A DNA stretch of 64,000 nt. Source: Parundibacterium terreum. GTDB lineage: Bacteria > Pseudomonadota > Gammaproteobacteria > Burkholderiales > Burkholderiaceae_D. Positions within the stretch are counted from its first letter, which is position 1; the number at the start of each line of letters is the position of its first letter. The notes under the pieces were generated by a model. The model did no database searches, was not told where the DNA came from, and worked only from the letters and a program-made list of their open reading frames with translations. Of the stretch, positions 49,888 through 59,161 are shown piece by piece. The stretch is from the NCBI RefSeq assembly GCF_014636315.1, contig NZ_BMED01000008.1, forward strand, positions 180,579-244,578, read 5' to 3'. The translations under genes and the position numbers were made by a program.

Positions 49888-52800
49888 ATGAAAAAAAATA
49901 TAGGGGACAAGCCCGGCCGGTCCAGCGGTTGGCCGCTCAAAATTGAACTGGCACTGTTTGGGACGCTGATCTTTGTGCTTGGCATAGGTGGCTTGTCCTG
50001 GTTTGTCGTCGAGGGACTGCGTACAGATTTTGCGCATGTAGTAGAAGAAGAGCAAGCGACCGCATCAAGCTATGTAGCGCGTACCGTTGACCGTGAACTG
50101 AGCCAGCGGCTGAAGGCGCTACTGGCGATCGCCGACCAATCCGGCGAACTGCTGCAGACAGATCCGCTGCGTTTGCAGGCCTACCTGGCGGATAAACCGG
50201 TCGCCAAGCAAATCTTCACCCGCGATATCTATGTCATCTCCAAGCAAGGCATACGCATTGCGGAAGCGCCTGCGCTGGGTTTCACCGGCAGCAGCTATGC
50301 GGACTCTCCTTACTTCAAGGAAGTGATGGCAACAGGGAGGCCTGTCATCCGTCCGACCTTTGGGCGTTTTGCAAAAAAACCGGTGCTGATTGTGGCGGTT
50401 CCCCTGTACGAAAAAGACGGCTCCATTGGCGGCGTGCTATGTGGATCTGAGCTGATCGATCCGGGCAGCCCCTTCTATTTTGCCGGTGAAGTGCGCAATG
50501 GAAAGACCGGGGGCTTCCATGTGGTTTCTCTCAAGGATGGCGTTATTGTCACCAGCTCCGATCCTGCGCGCGTGCTGCAGGCGGTGCCGGCCAAGGGCAA
50601 GAATGCCTTGTTTGACCGGCGCCTGCAGGGATACATGGGGCCGGGGGTAATCGTGGATTCCACCGGCACTGAAATACTTAGCTCGGCCGCCAGGGTTGCT
50701 GCGGCGAACTGGCTGGTGATTGCCTATCTGCCGACAGCCGAAGCTTTTACGCCGATACGCGGTGTGGCCACCCGTATCTACACCGGTGCGGTATGCATCG
50801 CTTTGTTTGGCGGCATACTGATATGGTTGCTGGTCCGGCGCAAGCTGGCGCCGTTGGAGTATGCAACCCGCCAGATAGGCATGTCGGGTTATGGGAAAAC
50901 CAGTATGGAGCCCTTGCCCGTTTCAGGCAGCAGCGAGATCCGGCTGCTACTGAATGATTTCAACCGCTTGCTAGTTTATGCGGGCGAGCAGCAAAACATT
51001 ATCCGCAATGAGCGCGACCAATTGGAAAAGACCATGGCGGAGCGCGAAGAGGCAGTGGCGGCGCTGCATCAAAGCAGCTCCAGTCTGCGTAGCATGCTGG
51101 ATTCGATGATGGAAGGCTGCCAGATCGTCGATTTCGACTGGCGCTATTTGTATATCAACGACGCGGCTGAAAAACAGAATGGCAGACCGACGGCTGAATT
51201 GCTGGGCAAGGTCGTCACCGATTGTTGGCCCGGCTTTACCGGGACGGAAATTTATGTGCTGGAAAAAAATTGCATGGATCAGCGCATCATGCAGCGGGGA
51301 GAGTTTGAATTCGAATATCCCGACGGCCGCAAAGGCTGGTTCAGGGTGATTATCCAGCCGGTTCCGGAAGGCATCGTCATTTTTTCTGAAAACATCACCG
51401 AGCGCATGCAGGCAGAGGCTGATCTGGGGATTGCAGCAGCAGCGTTTGAATCGCAGGAAGGTATCGTGGTGACCGATGCGGAAGGCATCATCCTGCGGGT
51501 GAATCGTGCCTTTACCGAAATCACCGGCTACACAGCAGAGGATGTAGTCGGAAAAACGCCTTTTCTGTTTCAATCTGATCGCAATAGCGAGGAAGAATAT
51601 CGCGCCAAGTGGGATGCGGTCAATCTCACCGGCGGCTGGCAAGGCGAGGTGTGGAGCAAGCGAAAGGACGGTGAAAACTATCCGCAGTGGCTGACTATCT
51701 CTGCAGTGAAGGATAGCAGTGGAAAGGTCACCCATTACGTGCGTACGCAGTTTGATATCTCGGAAAGGAAGAAAGCGGAAGACAGGATACAGGAACTGGC
51801 ATTCTTTGATCAGCTTACCGGCCTGCCCAACCGCACACTGCTGCTGGACCGCTTAAAGCAGACCATGACGAGTTCGCTACGGAGTGGCAATTTCAGCGCA
51901 CTGATGTTCATTGACCTGGATGACTTCAAGGCACTCAACGACACGCTCGGCCATGACATGGGCGATTTGCTGCTGCAGCAAGTTGCGCAGCGCCTGAAAT
52001 CCTGTGTGCGCGAAGGCGATACAGTGGCGCGTCTGGGCGGTGACGAGTTTGTGGTCCTGCTCGCTGGCCTGGGTTCCAATGAGGCAGATTCTGTTGCCAG
52101 CGCAAAGATTGTGATCGATAAGATATTGGTTGAGCTGCGCAAGATCTATGAACTGGGTGATGTCTCGCATCAAAGTACGGCTAGCGTTGGCATTACCTTG
52201 TTCGGCTCGCAACCGGTATCGATAGACGAATTGATGAAGCAGGCCGATCTGGCGATGTACCGGTCCAAGAGTGCAGGGCGCAACGAGTTCCGTTTCTTTG
52301 ATCCGGCAATGCAGGTTGCGGCTGTGGAGCGCGTGGCACTGGCAACTGACTTGCGCAAGGCGATAGAGGAGAAGCAGTTCTTGCTGCACTACCAGGCCCA
52401 GGTGATCAGTGGGAATGGGGTCATCGGTGCGGAAGTGCTGGTGCGCTGGATGCATCCGCAGCGCGGCCTGGTGTCTCCCGCTGAATTTATCCCGCTGGCA
52501 GAGGAAACGGGCCTGATCCTGCCGCTGGGAGACTGGGTGCTGGAAACCGCCTGCGCGCAATTGGCAGTATGGGCTTTACGTCCGGAGATGGAGCATCTGA
52601 CGATTGCGGTGAATGTCAGCGCGCGCCAGTTTGGAAAGCTGGATTTTGTGGAGCGGGTTTTGTCGGTGCTGAAAAGAACCGGGGCCAATGCTGCGCGGCT
52701 AAAGCTGGAGCTGACCGAGAGCCTGTTGGTGGACAATGTGCAGGAAACCATAGAGAAAATGTTTGCGCTGAAAGCCAAGGGGGTTGGTTTTTCGCTGGAC

Positions 52801-53139
52801 GATTTTGGCACCGGCTATTCTTCGCTGTCTTATCTGAAAAAACTGCCGCTGGACCAGTTGAAGATAGACCAGTCCTTTGTGCGCGATGTGCTGCTGGACC
52901 CGAACGATGCTGCAATCGCCAGGACCATCGTCGCGCTGGCCCAAAGCCTGGGGCTGGGCGTGATCGCCGAAGGGGTGGAAACGGAGATGCAGAGGGATTT
53001 CCTGGCTGGCGTGGGTTGCCATTGCTACCAGGGCTATCTGTTCAGCCGGCCGGTAGTGCTGGAGGCTTTTGAAGAGCTTGTGTTAAAACGGGAAATGATA
53101 GAAGGCCTGTCTCATAAAGTTAATGCAGAAACAGCCTGA
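49888..53139 (+). CDS. dCache-PAS-PAS-GGDEF-EAL transmembrane c-di-GMP regulator
   Basis: 1083 residues. TM1 (about 18-40), a periplasmic double Cache domain (about 41-290; YADSPYFKEVMATGRPVIRP, VLIVAVPLYEKDGSIGGVL), TM2 (about 298-318), two PAS domains (about 390-500 and 510-630), GGDEF (about 640-800) and EAL (about 815-1070). The GGDEF site is an intact GGDEF with I-site REGD; the EAL motif reads EVL in GAEVLVRWMHPQRG, a variant still found in active phosphodiesterases, and DDFGTGYSSLSYLKKLP is intact. It may make and degrade c-di-GMP in response to a periplasmic ligand. AAGGAAGGGG lies upstream of the ATG. Confidence 0.94.
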   Translation: MKKNIGDKPGRSSGWPLKIELALFGTLIFVLGIGGLSWFVVEGLRTDFAHVVEEEQATASSYVARTVDRELSQRLKALLAIADQSGELLQTDPLRLQAYLADKPVAKQIFTRDIYVISKQGIRIAEAPALGFTGSSYADSPYFKEVMATGRPVIRPTFGRFAKKPVLIVAVPLYEKDGSIGGVLCGSELIDPGSPFYFAGEVRNGKTGGFHVVSLKDGVIVTSSDPARVLQAVPAKGKNALFDRRLQGYMGPGVIVDSTGTEILSSAARVAAANWLVIAYLPTAEAFTPIRGVATRIYTGAVCIALFGGILIWLLVRRKLAPLEYATRQIGMSGYGKTSMEPLPVSGSSEIRLLLNDFNRLLVYAGEQQNIIRNERDQLEKTMAEREEAVAALHQSSSSLRSMLDSMMEGCQIVDFDWRYLYINDAAEKQNGRPTAELLGKVVTDCWPGFTGTEIYVLEKNCMDQRIMQRGEFEFEYPDGRKGWFRVIIQPVPEGIVIFSENITERMQAEADLGIAAAAFESQEGIVVTDAEGIILRVNRAFTEITGYTAEDVVGKTPFLFQSDRNSEEEYRAKWDAVNLTGGWQGEVWSKRKDGENYPQWLTISAVKDSSGKVTHYVRTQFDISERKKAEDRIQELAFFDQLTGLPNRTLLLDRLKQTMTSSLRSGNFSALMFIDLDDFKALNDTLGHDMGDLLLQQVAQRLKSCVREGDTVARLGGDEFVVLLAGLGSNEADSVASAKIVIDKILVELRKIYELGDVSHQSTASVGITLFGSQPVSIDELMKQADLAMYRSKSAGRNEFRFFDPAMQVAAVERVALATDLRKAIEEKQFLLHYQAQVISGNGVIGAEVLVRWMHPQRGLVSPAEFIPLAEETGLILPLGDWVLETACAQLAVWALRPEMEHLTIAVNVSARQFGKLDFVERVLSVLKRTGANAARLKLELTESLLVDNVQETIEKMFALKAKGVGFSLDDFGTGYSSLSYLKKLPLDQLKIDQSFVRDVLLDPNDAAIARTIVALAQSLGLGVIAEGVETEMQRDFLAGVGCHCYQGYLFSRPVVLEAFEELVLKREMIEGLSHKVNAETA

Positions 53140-53271
53140 GGGATGGAGGAGCGGGGGCGCATGAAGCGCTGGCAAAGAATGTCGCTCGCCATCTTCGCCT
53201 GATATTTTTCAGTTATATGTCCGTGCAGAGGACTGCATCAATAGGGAGCTCAAATCTGCGCCGGAAGTGTG

Positions 53272-53301
53272 CGGATGGGCCTGGGGTGGCAAGCCCATCC
53301 G
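53272..53301. terminator. Stem-loop between convergent genes
   Basis: CGGATGGGC and GCCCATCCG pair perfectly around 12 bases between the stops of the dCache protein and the lipoprotein. No T-run follows. Confidence 0.5.
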
Positions 53302-53312
53302 TCAATACCTGA

Positions 53313-53774
53313 TTACTTCGCAGACGCCTCTTTCACGTCATTGGTTGCGACGCTTGGCGCGGCGCCAGCAGGCTTATTACCAGCAGCATCGCCGATCTGG
53401 CGCAAGGTCACCATGACGGACGGTGGATAGTCAAAGCCGGCGCCGGTATTCCTGTCTATGATGTAGCCGATGCCGCCGCCAATCAGAATGTTCCCCCATA
53501 CAGCCCCGTTCGATTTGGATACCACCGCGACATTGCCGGCCAGGCTATCCTTTTTGCAGTCGATCGACAAGTCGCCGGTGCTTTTGTGGACGACAACGCT
53601 GGCTGGTGAAGTAACAAACCAGGATCCGGCGTCGTTTGATAAAGTGCAGCCTATGCCAGCGACTTCTTTATTGTCGTGTATCGTCGTCACAGATACTGGC
53701 TGTAACTTCTCACCGGAAATGGAAGCACAGCCGGTAAGGACAAGTGCCGAAGCCAAGAATAGCAATTTATGCAT
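53313..53774 (-). CDS. Small lipoprotein
   Basis: 153 residues. Signal MHKLLFLASALVLTGC with lipobox LTGC, then CASISGEKLQPVSVTTIHDN. A Gly-rich hydrophobic stretch (VWGNILIGGGIGYIIDR) followed by TGAGFDYPPSVMVTLRQI resembles small surface lipoproteins seen across proteobacteria, often of unknown function. It ends with an Ala/Asp-rich tail. It is convergent with the dCache gene. A 15-bp palindrome lies in its upstream region. Confidence 0.82.
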   Translation of the reverse strand: MHKLLFLASALVLTGCASISGEKLQPVSVTTIHDNKEVAGIGCTLSNDAGSWFVTSPASVVVHKSTGDLSIDCKKDSLAGNVAVVSKSNGAVWGNILIGGGIGYIIDRNTGAGFDYPPSVMVTLRQIGDAAGNKPAGAAPSVATNDVKEASAK

Positions 53775-53809
53775 AACATCCCTTTTCTATTTTTATAAGT
53801 AAATCATCT

Positions 53810-53824
53810 GTAACAATTTGTTAC
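53810..53824. promoter_or_regulatory. 15-bp palindrome upstream of the lipoprotein gene
   Basis: GTAACAATTTGTTAC, perfect around a central base, 36 bp upstream of the lipoprotein ATG. A near-identical copy lies at 54622-54636. Probably an operator; the regulator is unknown. Confidence 0.45.
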
Positions 53825-54084
53825 GTCTTGGATAATAATAAAAATTTGTCAGTTATGCATATAAAATAATTAATATTTATTTGAGGCACTAATTTGATGC
53901 AATTTCGTGTAGAAAAGCCGGAGTATGAAAAAATCTGACTGCTGACAGGACGTAGTTTGTTACGCAGTTTGTTATTGAGGGGCGAAGAAATGCCATTGCA
54001 CCGAATGGAGTTCAGTCTGGAGTACAGCGGAACAATTATTGCTGTCAGCTGTTCATTTTCAAATTCGAAATCAAGGAGACACAC

Positions 54085-54474
54085 ATGCAAATTAAATTTT
54101 CCAGCATTACTGTGATTGATCAGGAACAGGCGCTGCAGTTCTACACCAGGCAGCTCGGTTTTACCAAGATGGCCGACATACCGATGGGGCCTTATCGCTG
54201 GCTGACTGTGATCTCGCCGGAAGGTGTGGAGGGTACTGAGCTGGTGCTGGAGCCTTTGGGATTTCCGCCTTCCGCCGCGTACCAGAAAGCATTGTTTGAT
54301 GCGGGCATTCCTGCTACCGCATTCATTACCAAAGATATTCAGGCTGAGTACAAACGCTTGAAAGAAGCAGGTGTCGTGTTTCGTGGCGAGCCCGTCAGCA
54401 TGGGGCCTATCACGGCAGTCTTGTTTGAAGACACCTGCGGAAATTTAATCAACCTGGTACAGCCGCCGATGTAG
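54085..54474 (+). CDS. VOC-superfamily (glyoxalase-like) protein
   Basis: 129 residues with the paired beta-alpha-beta-beta-beta modules of the vicinal-oxygen-chelate fold: ITVIDQEQALQFYTRQLGFT, then YRWLTVISPEGVEGTELVLE, and in the second half FITKDIQAEYKRLKEAGVVF with LFEDTCGNLINLVQP. Members are glyoxalases, dioxygenases or antibiotic-binding proteins; the substrate cannot be told here. AAGGAG lies upstream of the ATG. Confidence 0.9.
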   Translation: MQIKFSSITVIDQEQALQFYTRQLGFTKMADIPMGPYRWLTVISPEGVEGTELVLEPLGFPPSAAYQKALFDAGIPATAFITKDIQAEYKRLKEAGVVFRGEPVSMGPITAVLFEDTCGNLINLVQPPM

Positions 54475-54621
54475 TTTTGCGAAATTTTCTTGCGAAAATG
54501 TAGTTGGATATGCGAATGGAATAAGTGATGAAACACGATGCTGACGACCTAATGGCGCGGCATATTTTTCTCGTCAACGTGATGTTTCCTCATGGCATAG
54601 TTGTTTCATTTTCTGATATCC

Positions 54622-54636
54622 GCAACAATTTGTTAC
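54622..54636. promoter_or_regulatory. Second copy of the 15-bp palindrome, upstream of 54701 gene
   Basis: GCAACAATTTGTTAC, matching 14 of 15 bases with the palindrome at 53810-53824, 64 bp upstream of the ATG at 54701. Its presence in two nearby promoters suggests a shared regulator. Confidence 0.4.
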
Positions 54637-54700
54637 CACGGTTTTTCACGGCGAATTATTTGGTATAGTCATTTTCTTTTTTAATGCCTATTGGATCGTG

Positions 54701-55225
54701 ATGAACCCATTCGACAAGGCTAAAGCCAAATACGAAGAACAACAAAAGCAAAGAAATACCGAAAGACAATCCGCAGCCAAAGCCGCCGAGGCGGCTAACC
54801 TGGCGTTTATAGAAAAATTTGAACCTGTACTGGATAAGCTGGAACAACTCTTTGAACCATCCGTCACTGGCCTGATCAATGCAGGCTACCAGCCCGTCAT
54901 AGAACGCAAATTGACACCTTCTACAATGGTGGAGGCAACGCTGGTGTTTACCTCCAGAGAGATTGATCCGGCCTACGGTTATCCCAATCAGTACAGGATA
55001 TCCGTCACGGTAAGAGGAAACTATTCAACGCAGATGGGATGCGAGCTGGGGCGTGGCGGGCCGGGCGAGCAGGACAGCCGCCTGGTGAAGCGGCATCTGG
55101 TGCGGCCGCTTGCCTTGCCGCCGTTTAAGCAGGAAGAATTCGAGGCCAGTTTCATTGAAAAGCTGGAACGGATTTTTACCAAGATATTGCAGCTGGAGCC
55201 GGTAGGGAAAAAGGAGTTTAGCTGA
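54701..55225 (+). CDS. Uncharacterised cytoplasmic protein
   Basis: 174 residues. The start is the ATG at 54701; a GTG one codon earlier is less likely. The charged N-terminal helix (MNPFDKAKAKYEEQQKQRNT) is probably a coiled coil; the C-terminal 120 residues are alpha/beta with a Gly-rich patch (CELGRGGPGEQDSRLV). No signal peptide or membrane segment and no family recognised. Converges with 55254-55715. Confidence 0.55.
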   Translation: MNPFDKAKAKYEEQQKQRNTERQSAAKAAEAANLAFIEKFEPVLDKLEQLFEPSVTGLINAGYQPVIERKLTPSTMVEATLVFTSREIDPAYGYPNQYRISVTVRGNYSTQMGCELGRGGPGEQDSRLVKRHLVRPLALPPFKQEEFEASFIEKLERIFTKILQLEPVGKKEFS

Positions 55226-55253
55226 GAGGGATGAAAAGTGGCACTGGCTGCCG

Positions 55254-55715
55254 CTAAAGACTCCATACTTCATAAAGCTCTCTTTTGCCTAATAGCCATG
55301 CACGGCGAAACGGTCCTTTGATGGCGCTGAACCAGGGCTGGATAGCCGCAAAGATTTCATCGTCTGCGGTTTTCGTTCGGCCATTGGTATAGCATACCAG
55401 CTCTACCGGGCACGCCGTTCTATAGGTCTTGCTGAGTTTTTTGCAGACTATCCTGATAGACGGATCTGTCGCTACAGGTACTGTGCCGGCACCGCCGGCC
55501 AGCGAGTAGGCGATATTGGCTGCGAGCATGGGGTCGCAAATTTCCACCATTTCAAAAGCCACCTTGCCTTCATCACCCAGCGTGCAGAGTATGTCCGGCT
55601 CGGAATCGCCGCTGCGCTTTTCTATCGAGGTGTCCAGCACAGGCAATCCCGATCTTTGCGCAAAATCGCGAAAGACGCTCAACTCCACGATACCTTTGTC
55701 ATGCTCTGTTCTCAC
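55254..55715 (-). CDS. Uncharacterised protein, possible nuclease-like fold (start uncertain)
   Basis: 153 residues from a GTG at 55715 with GGAAA upstream. Longer frames up to an ATG at 55832 would run through the terminator of the neighbouring gene. A segment SEPDILCTLGDEGKVAFEMV resembles the acidic-strand arrangement of PD-(D/E)XK nucleases (D, then E-x-x), but the Lys is not in the canonical place, so this is a weak hint. The C-terminus (SAIKGPFRRAWLLGKRELYE) is conserved-looking and basic. Possible function unknown. Confidence 0.5.
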   Translation of the reverse strand: MRTEHDKGIVELSVFRDFAQRSGLPVLDTSIEKRSGDSEPDILCTLGDEGKVAFEMVEICDPMLAANIAYSLAGGAGTVPVATDPSIRIVCKKLSKTYRTACPVELVCYTNGRTKTADDEIFAAIQPWFSAIKGPFRRAWLLGKRELYEVWSL

Positions 55716-55799
55716 ATGCTTTCCAATCGGTTGGATTCCAGTATATGGTGCATGGCAGTAAGTCACAAATATTCTGCGGCTTTGATGTTTTGCAGAAAT

Positions 55800-55823
55800 A
55801 AAAAAGCCCGTCGTAACGGGCTT
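55800..55823 (-). terminator. Terminator of the second PEP-CTERM gene
   Basis: AAGCCCGT and ACGGGCTT pair perfectly around CGTA, followed on the minus strand by a T-run. It starts ten bases past the stop of the PEP-CTERM gene. Confidence 0.9.
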
Positions 55824-55832
55824 GGCTTGCAT

Positions 55833-56450
55833 TTATCTTGCTTGTCGCCTGCGTATGGCGATACCAAGCAGCCCAAGCCCAAGCATGGCTAGCGAGGCGG
55901 GCTCAGGGACTGCTACGCTTGCTTGACCTACGAAAACATTATCCAGGATAGGCAGTGCGCTATTGGCAGCCGAAATAGAGAACGTGGAAAACGGGGTGTC
56001 GGATATGAAGCCGTAAAATGTCCAATTGGCGAAGGGGCCTGTGCTTAATAGAAAAGACTGCCCATCAATGGTGACGGTGATATCTTGCTGAAAGTCATTC
56101 ACGGTTCCAAATAGCGCTCCGAACGCCTTGGTCGGTGCAAATGTCAGAATTGGGGTGAAAGGAGCAGGGTTGGAAAGCAGCAGTACAGCGCCTGTTCCCC
56201 AATTGTAGCCGCCGCCGTCGAAGGCAGGGTCCACAGCGTAGGCGTTGTCGGAGTAAGTAATACTGCCAACAGTAGAGTCGGATAAAACCGCAAAACCGCC
56301 TGGCGGCGCATAGCCCTCATAGGTTTCTGTAGTTCCAGGTCCGGCCGCAGCCAGGAACTGGCTCAAGTCCTGGTACAGGACGACGCTCGCATGTATGGGG
56401 GCTGCGAACAAGACCAAGCAGAACAGCATGATGCGTGACATGATTTTCAT
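55833..56450 (-). CDS. PEP-CTERM sorted exported protein
   Basis: 205 residues. Signal peptide (MKIMSRIMLFCLVLFAAPIHA) with cleavage near IHA; a beta-rich body containing Gly/Asn/Asp; and a C-terminal PEP-CTERM signal: VPEPASLAMLGLGLLGIA followed by RRRQAR. Exosortase processing and surface retention are expected, as for the protein at 2904-3530. The N-terminal region with YQDLSQFLAAAGPGTTETYE resembles PEP-CTERM proteins with a lectin-like or plant-type domain, not sharply identified. It has its own terminator. Confidence 0.87.
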   Translation of the reverse strand: MKIMSRIMLFCLVLFAAPIHASVVLYQDLSQFLAAAGPGTTETYEGYAPPGGFAVLSDSTVGSITYSDNAYAVDPAFDGGGYNWGTGAVLLLSNPAPFTPILTFAPTKAFGALFGTVNDFQQDITVTIDGQSFLLSTGPFANWTFYGFISDTPFSTFSISAANSALPILDNVFVGQASVAVPEPASLAMLGLGLLGIAIRRRQAR

Positions 56451-56919
56451 GGTGAGTTCGCTCCGGTTAAGTTCAAAAAAAGCAGCAGTTATCGTGCCAG
56501 ATTGGTAAAGTCCTTATAAATCAATGATTTACTTATGAACTTTTTGATATTGCGAATGATTTGTAAATTCCATCGACAAGCCAATAGGTTCATTGTTTCT
56601 GAGTGTATAAGCCAGGTTTTCCACGGGAATCATCCTCCCCCTCTGATTCTTGCCTGCGGGATTTATGTCTGGCAAAACAAGATATAATCCAGCGTCTTAC
56701 AGCAACGAAACTTCCTTTGAATAAAGGGCGTGCAGAGCTTGATACCTATCGCAGTTTTTCTTCGATGAACTTTGCCGGTTTGCGGCGTTCTTATTCTATC
56801 GACGTGTTTATATCAGGTCTGTCTGTGAAAGCCTTTTTCCCTGCAGTTGATACTTTCGTTTTTGTTGGTGGCTGTAGGCCAGATTGAATATCCTTCCCTT
56901 CCTTGTCTAAATAAAGTCC
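56451..56919. other. Gene-free stretch before the patatin-like gene
   Basis: 469 bp. A 94-codon frame (56603-56887) lacks a ribosome site and has no recognised domain, so it is not called. Likely holds the promoters of the divergent PEP-CTERM and patatin-like genes. Confidence 0.45.
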
Positions 56920-57846
56920 ATGCCCTCTTTTGGAAAAGCACTGAATTCCCTGAAATATCTGGCTTTATGCAGCCTTATGCTGGCAGGCTGTAAGAGTGTA
57001 GAGCCGCCTGCGGCACCGGTGGTGATTGCTCCTGTACCGCTAGTCAAGCAGCCGCGCACTATCAAGATAGGCCTGGCACTTGGCGGCGGTGCCGCGCGCG
57101 GGTTTGCGCACATAGGCGTGATCAAGGTGCTGGAATCGCAGGGCATCGTGCCCGATATTGTGGTCGGCACCAGCGCCGGCAGCCTGGTTGGCGCGATGTA
57201 TGCGGCTGGCAATAATGGTTTTGTCCTGCAAAAAATGGCACTGGAAATGGATGAGGCAACCATCTCCGACTGGTCTTTGCCCTTGTTCTCCAAATCCAGC
57301 GGCGTGCTGAAAGGCGATGGCTTGCAGAACTATGTCAACAAGATGGTGGGCAATACGCCGATAGAAAAATTGAAGAAGCCGTTCGGTGCTGTCGCTACGG
57401 ATTTGCATAGCGGCCAGCCTATCCTTTTCCAGCGCGGTAACACAGGTATTGCCGTCAGGGCTTCGTCCGCCGTGCCTGGCGTGTTCCAACCGGTAAAGAT
57501 CAATGGCAGGGAATATGTCGATGGCGGCCTGGTCTCGCCGGTGCCGGTGCGCTTCGCGCGCGAAATGGGCGCGGATTTTGTGATTGCCGTCAATATATCT
57601 TCGCAGCCTGAAGGGCAAACGCCGGTCAGTTCCATGGATGTGCTGATGCAGACTTTTACCATCATGGGTCAGAGCATGAATAATTTTGAGCTGAAGAATG
57701 CCGATATCGTCATCAAGCCTGATCTGGCGAACATGAAGGGCAGTGATTTTGCCGGGCGCAATCTGGCCATTCTGGCAGGCGAGAAAGCTGCCACAGCAGC
57801 ACTGCCGGAACTGAAGCAAAAGATAAAGGCGATGCAGGAGCACTAA
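56920..57846 (+). CDS. Patatin-like phospholipase lipoprotein (RssA-like)
   Basis: 308 residues. A signal (MPSFGKALNSLKYLALCSLM) ends in lipobox LAGC, so it is a lipoprotein. Patatin motifs: oxyanion loop LGGGAARGFAHIG, nucleophile elbow GTSAGSLVGAM (Ser) and the Asp of the Ser-Asp dyad in DGGLVSPVPVRFA. This is a serine lipase family; many bacterial members are RssA-like envelope proteins. Substrate unknown. Confidence 0.92.
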   Translation: MPSFGKALNSLKYLALCSLMLAGCKSVEPPAAPVVIAPVPLVKQPRTIKIGLALGGGAARGFAHIGVIKVLESQGIVPDIVVGTSAGSLVGAMYAAGNNGFVLQKMALEMDEATISDWSLPLFSKSSGVLKGDGLQNYVNKMVGNTPIEKLKKPFGAVATDLHSGQPILFQRGNTGIAVRASSAVPGVFQPVKINGREYVDGGLVSPVPVRFAREMGADFVIAVNISSQPEGQTPVSSMDVLMQTFTIMGQSMNNFELKNADIVIKPDLANMKGSDFAGRNLAILAGEKAATAALPELKQKIKAMQEH

Positions 57847-58006
57847 GCGTGCTGATAGCCTGTAGGCTGCTGATGAGGTGCTGATGCGGCGAGAATTCGG
57901 GCGGTGATGCTGGGAAGTGGTAGGGGACTTGCTGGTGTCCTCAGCGTGTCTGTGCTGCTTAAGCCTGGGTTAGCCCCGGTTTAGTTTCAGATGTGCTGCT
58001 TGTTGC

Positions 58007-58573
58007 TTACTTCTTGTCTTTATTTTCTTTACTGTCTTTGCCGTCGTCGTCGTTGATTCTTCTGGCGCCGTTAAATCGTTTTTTCCAGTAAGCGATGTCC
58101 ATGCTTTCTATGCGGACCTGGCCTCCAGCGGATGGAGAGTGGATGAATTTATTGTCACCCAGATAAATGCCGACATGTGAGAAACCGCGTTTCAGCGTGT
58201 TGTAGAACACCAGGTCGCCTGGCTGCAAGTCTTTCTGATCTACTTTTTCGCCTACCTTGCTGATCTCGGCGGAAGTTCTTGGCAATTCCGCACCGATGAC
58301 ATCTTTAAACACATAGCGGACAAAGCCGCTGCAATCCAATCCATTTTCCGGGGTATTACCGCCGCGCTTGTAATTGATGCCGAGCAGGCCCATTGCTTTT
58401 GCGCTGAGGTCTGCTGCGCGTTCTTTCAGTTCCTGGAGTTTGGTGTAGGCGGTGGAAGATTCGGGGAAGGTGGTGTCTGCGCTCCAACTTGGGCTGCATA
58501 GGCCGACTTGCAGCAGCACAGCCAAAAGCGCTAGCTTGGCTTGCCGTTGATGTCTGTCAAAGAATGTTGGCAT
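58007..58573 (-). CDS. NlpC/P60 family cell-wall peptidase
   Basis: 188 residues. Cleavable signal (about 1-31, ending PSWSA), then the NlpC/P60 domain: Cys nucleophile in GLDCSGFVRYVFKDV, His in GFSHVGIYLGDN and the third polar residue in NKFIHSPSAGG. A Lys/Asp-rich disordered tail (DDGKDSKENKDKK). It should cleave peptide cross-links in peptidoglycan (gamma-D-Glu-type bonds), in the periplasm. No adjacent gene suggests a specialised role. Confidence 0.93.
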   Translation of the reverse strand: MPTFFDRHQRQAKLALLAVLLQVGLCSPSWSADTTFPESSTAYTKLQELKERAADLSAKAMGLLGINYKRGGNTPENGLDCSGFVRYVFKDVIGAELPRTSAEISKVGEKVDQKDLQPGDLVFYNTLKRGFSHVGIYLGDNKFIHSPSAGGQVRIESMDIAYWKKRFNGARRINDDDGKDSKENKDKK

Positions 58574-58774
58574 CTATACACCTGGTTGGAAAAACTGGTC
58601 CACTGTAAACAATGTCAAAACGAAAGTCAAAACCTTGCTTGTAAAAAATTGTTTGTAAAATGATCGGTTTTACACTTTCTCCTATGAACAAAGGATCGGA
58701 TTTATCTATGTTATTTTTGATAACTTAATATAAAGCCTAGCCATCATGGAATTGCTTTAAAAGGGAGGGCGGGA

Positions 58775-58963
58775 TTGGCGCCTTGCGATGGAAAATTTGT
58801 GTTTTGGCGTGACGGGTCGCCTTATGAAGAATGGGCAGATGCAAGGGAGGATAAGGACCTATGGCTGTCCATGCCAATTTATGAGGCTGAGGGTTTTACC
58901 AGGCATCCTTTTGTTTTCCAGAAGCGTAGTAATTCGTTAAAATTGGCGTACTTTAAGAAGTAG
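58775..58963 (+). CDS. Small hypothetical protein (TTG start)
   Basis: 62 residues from a TTG at 58775 with a GGGAGGGCGGG region six to ten bases upstream. The product is charged with several aromatics (FVFWRDGSPYEEWADARED), soluble-looking. No family recognised. It lies 200 bp before the sugar cluster. It could be a fragment of a longer lost gene. Low confidence. Confidence 0.35.
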   Translation: MAPCDGKFVFWRDGSPYEEWADAREDKDLWLSMPIYEAEGFTRHPFVFQKRSNSLKLAYFKK

Positions 58964-59161
58964 ATAAGAGCGTGGATAAGAGTGGAGGTGGCGGCGCGGA
59001 GCCGGCAGCCGGTATTGCACTCTCCTCGTGCTCTTCTACGATTGACGCCGTGCCTGCCGGGAGTATTTTATTTTGCTGTTTTTGCACGGGACTGGTCCCG
59101 ACATCTTGCCGCGCCGCCTGGCCCTGCGATCTTCCTGGCAACCGGAGCGGGAATTGTATTC

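Noticed and set aside
56603..56887. 94-codon frame before the patatin-like gene
   Set aside because: No ribosome site, no domain and biased composition typical of non-coding DNA.
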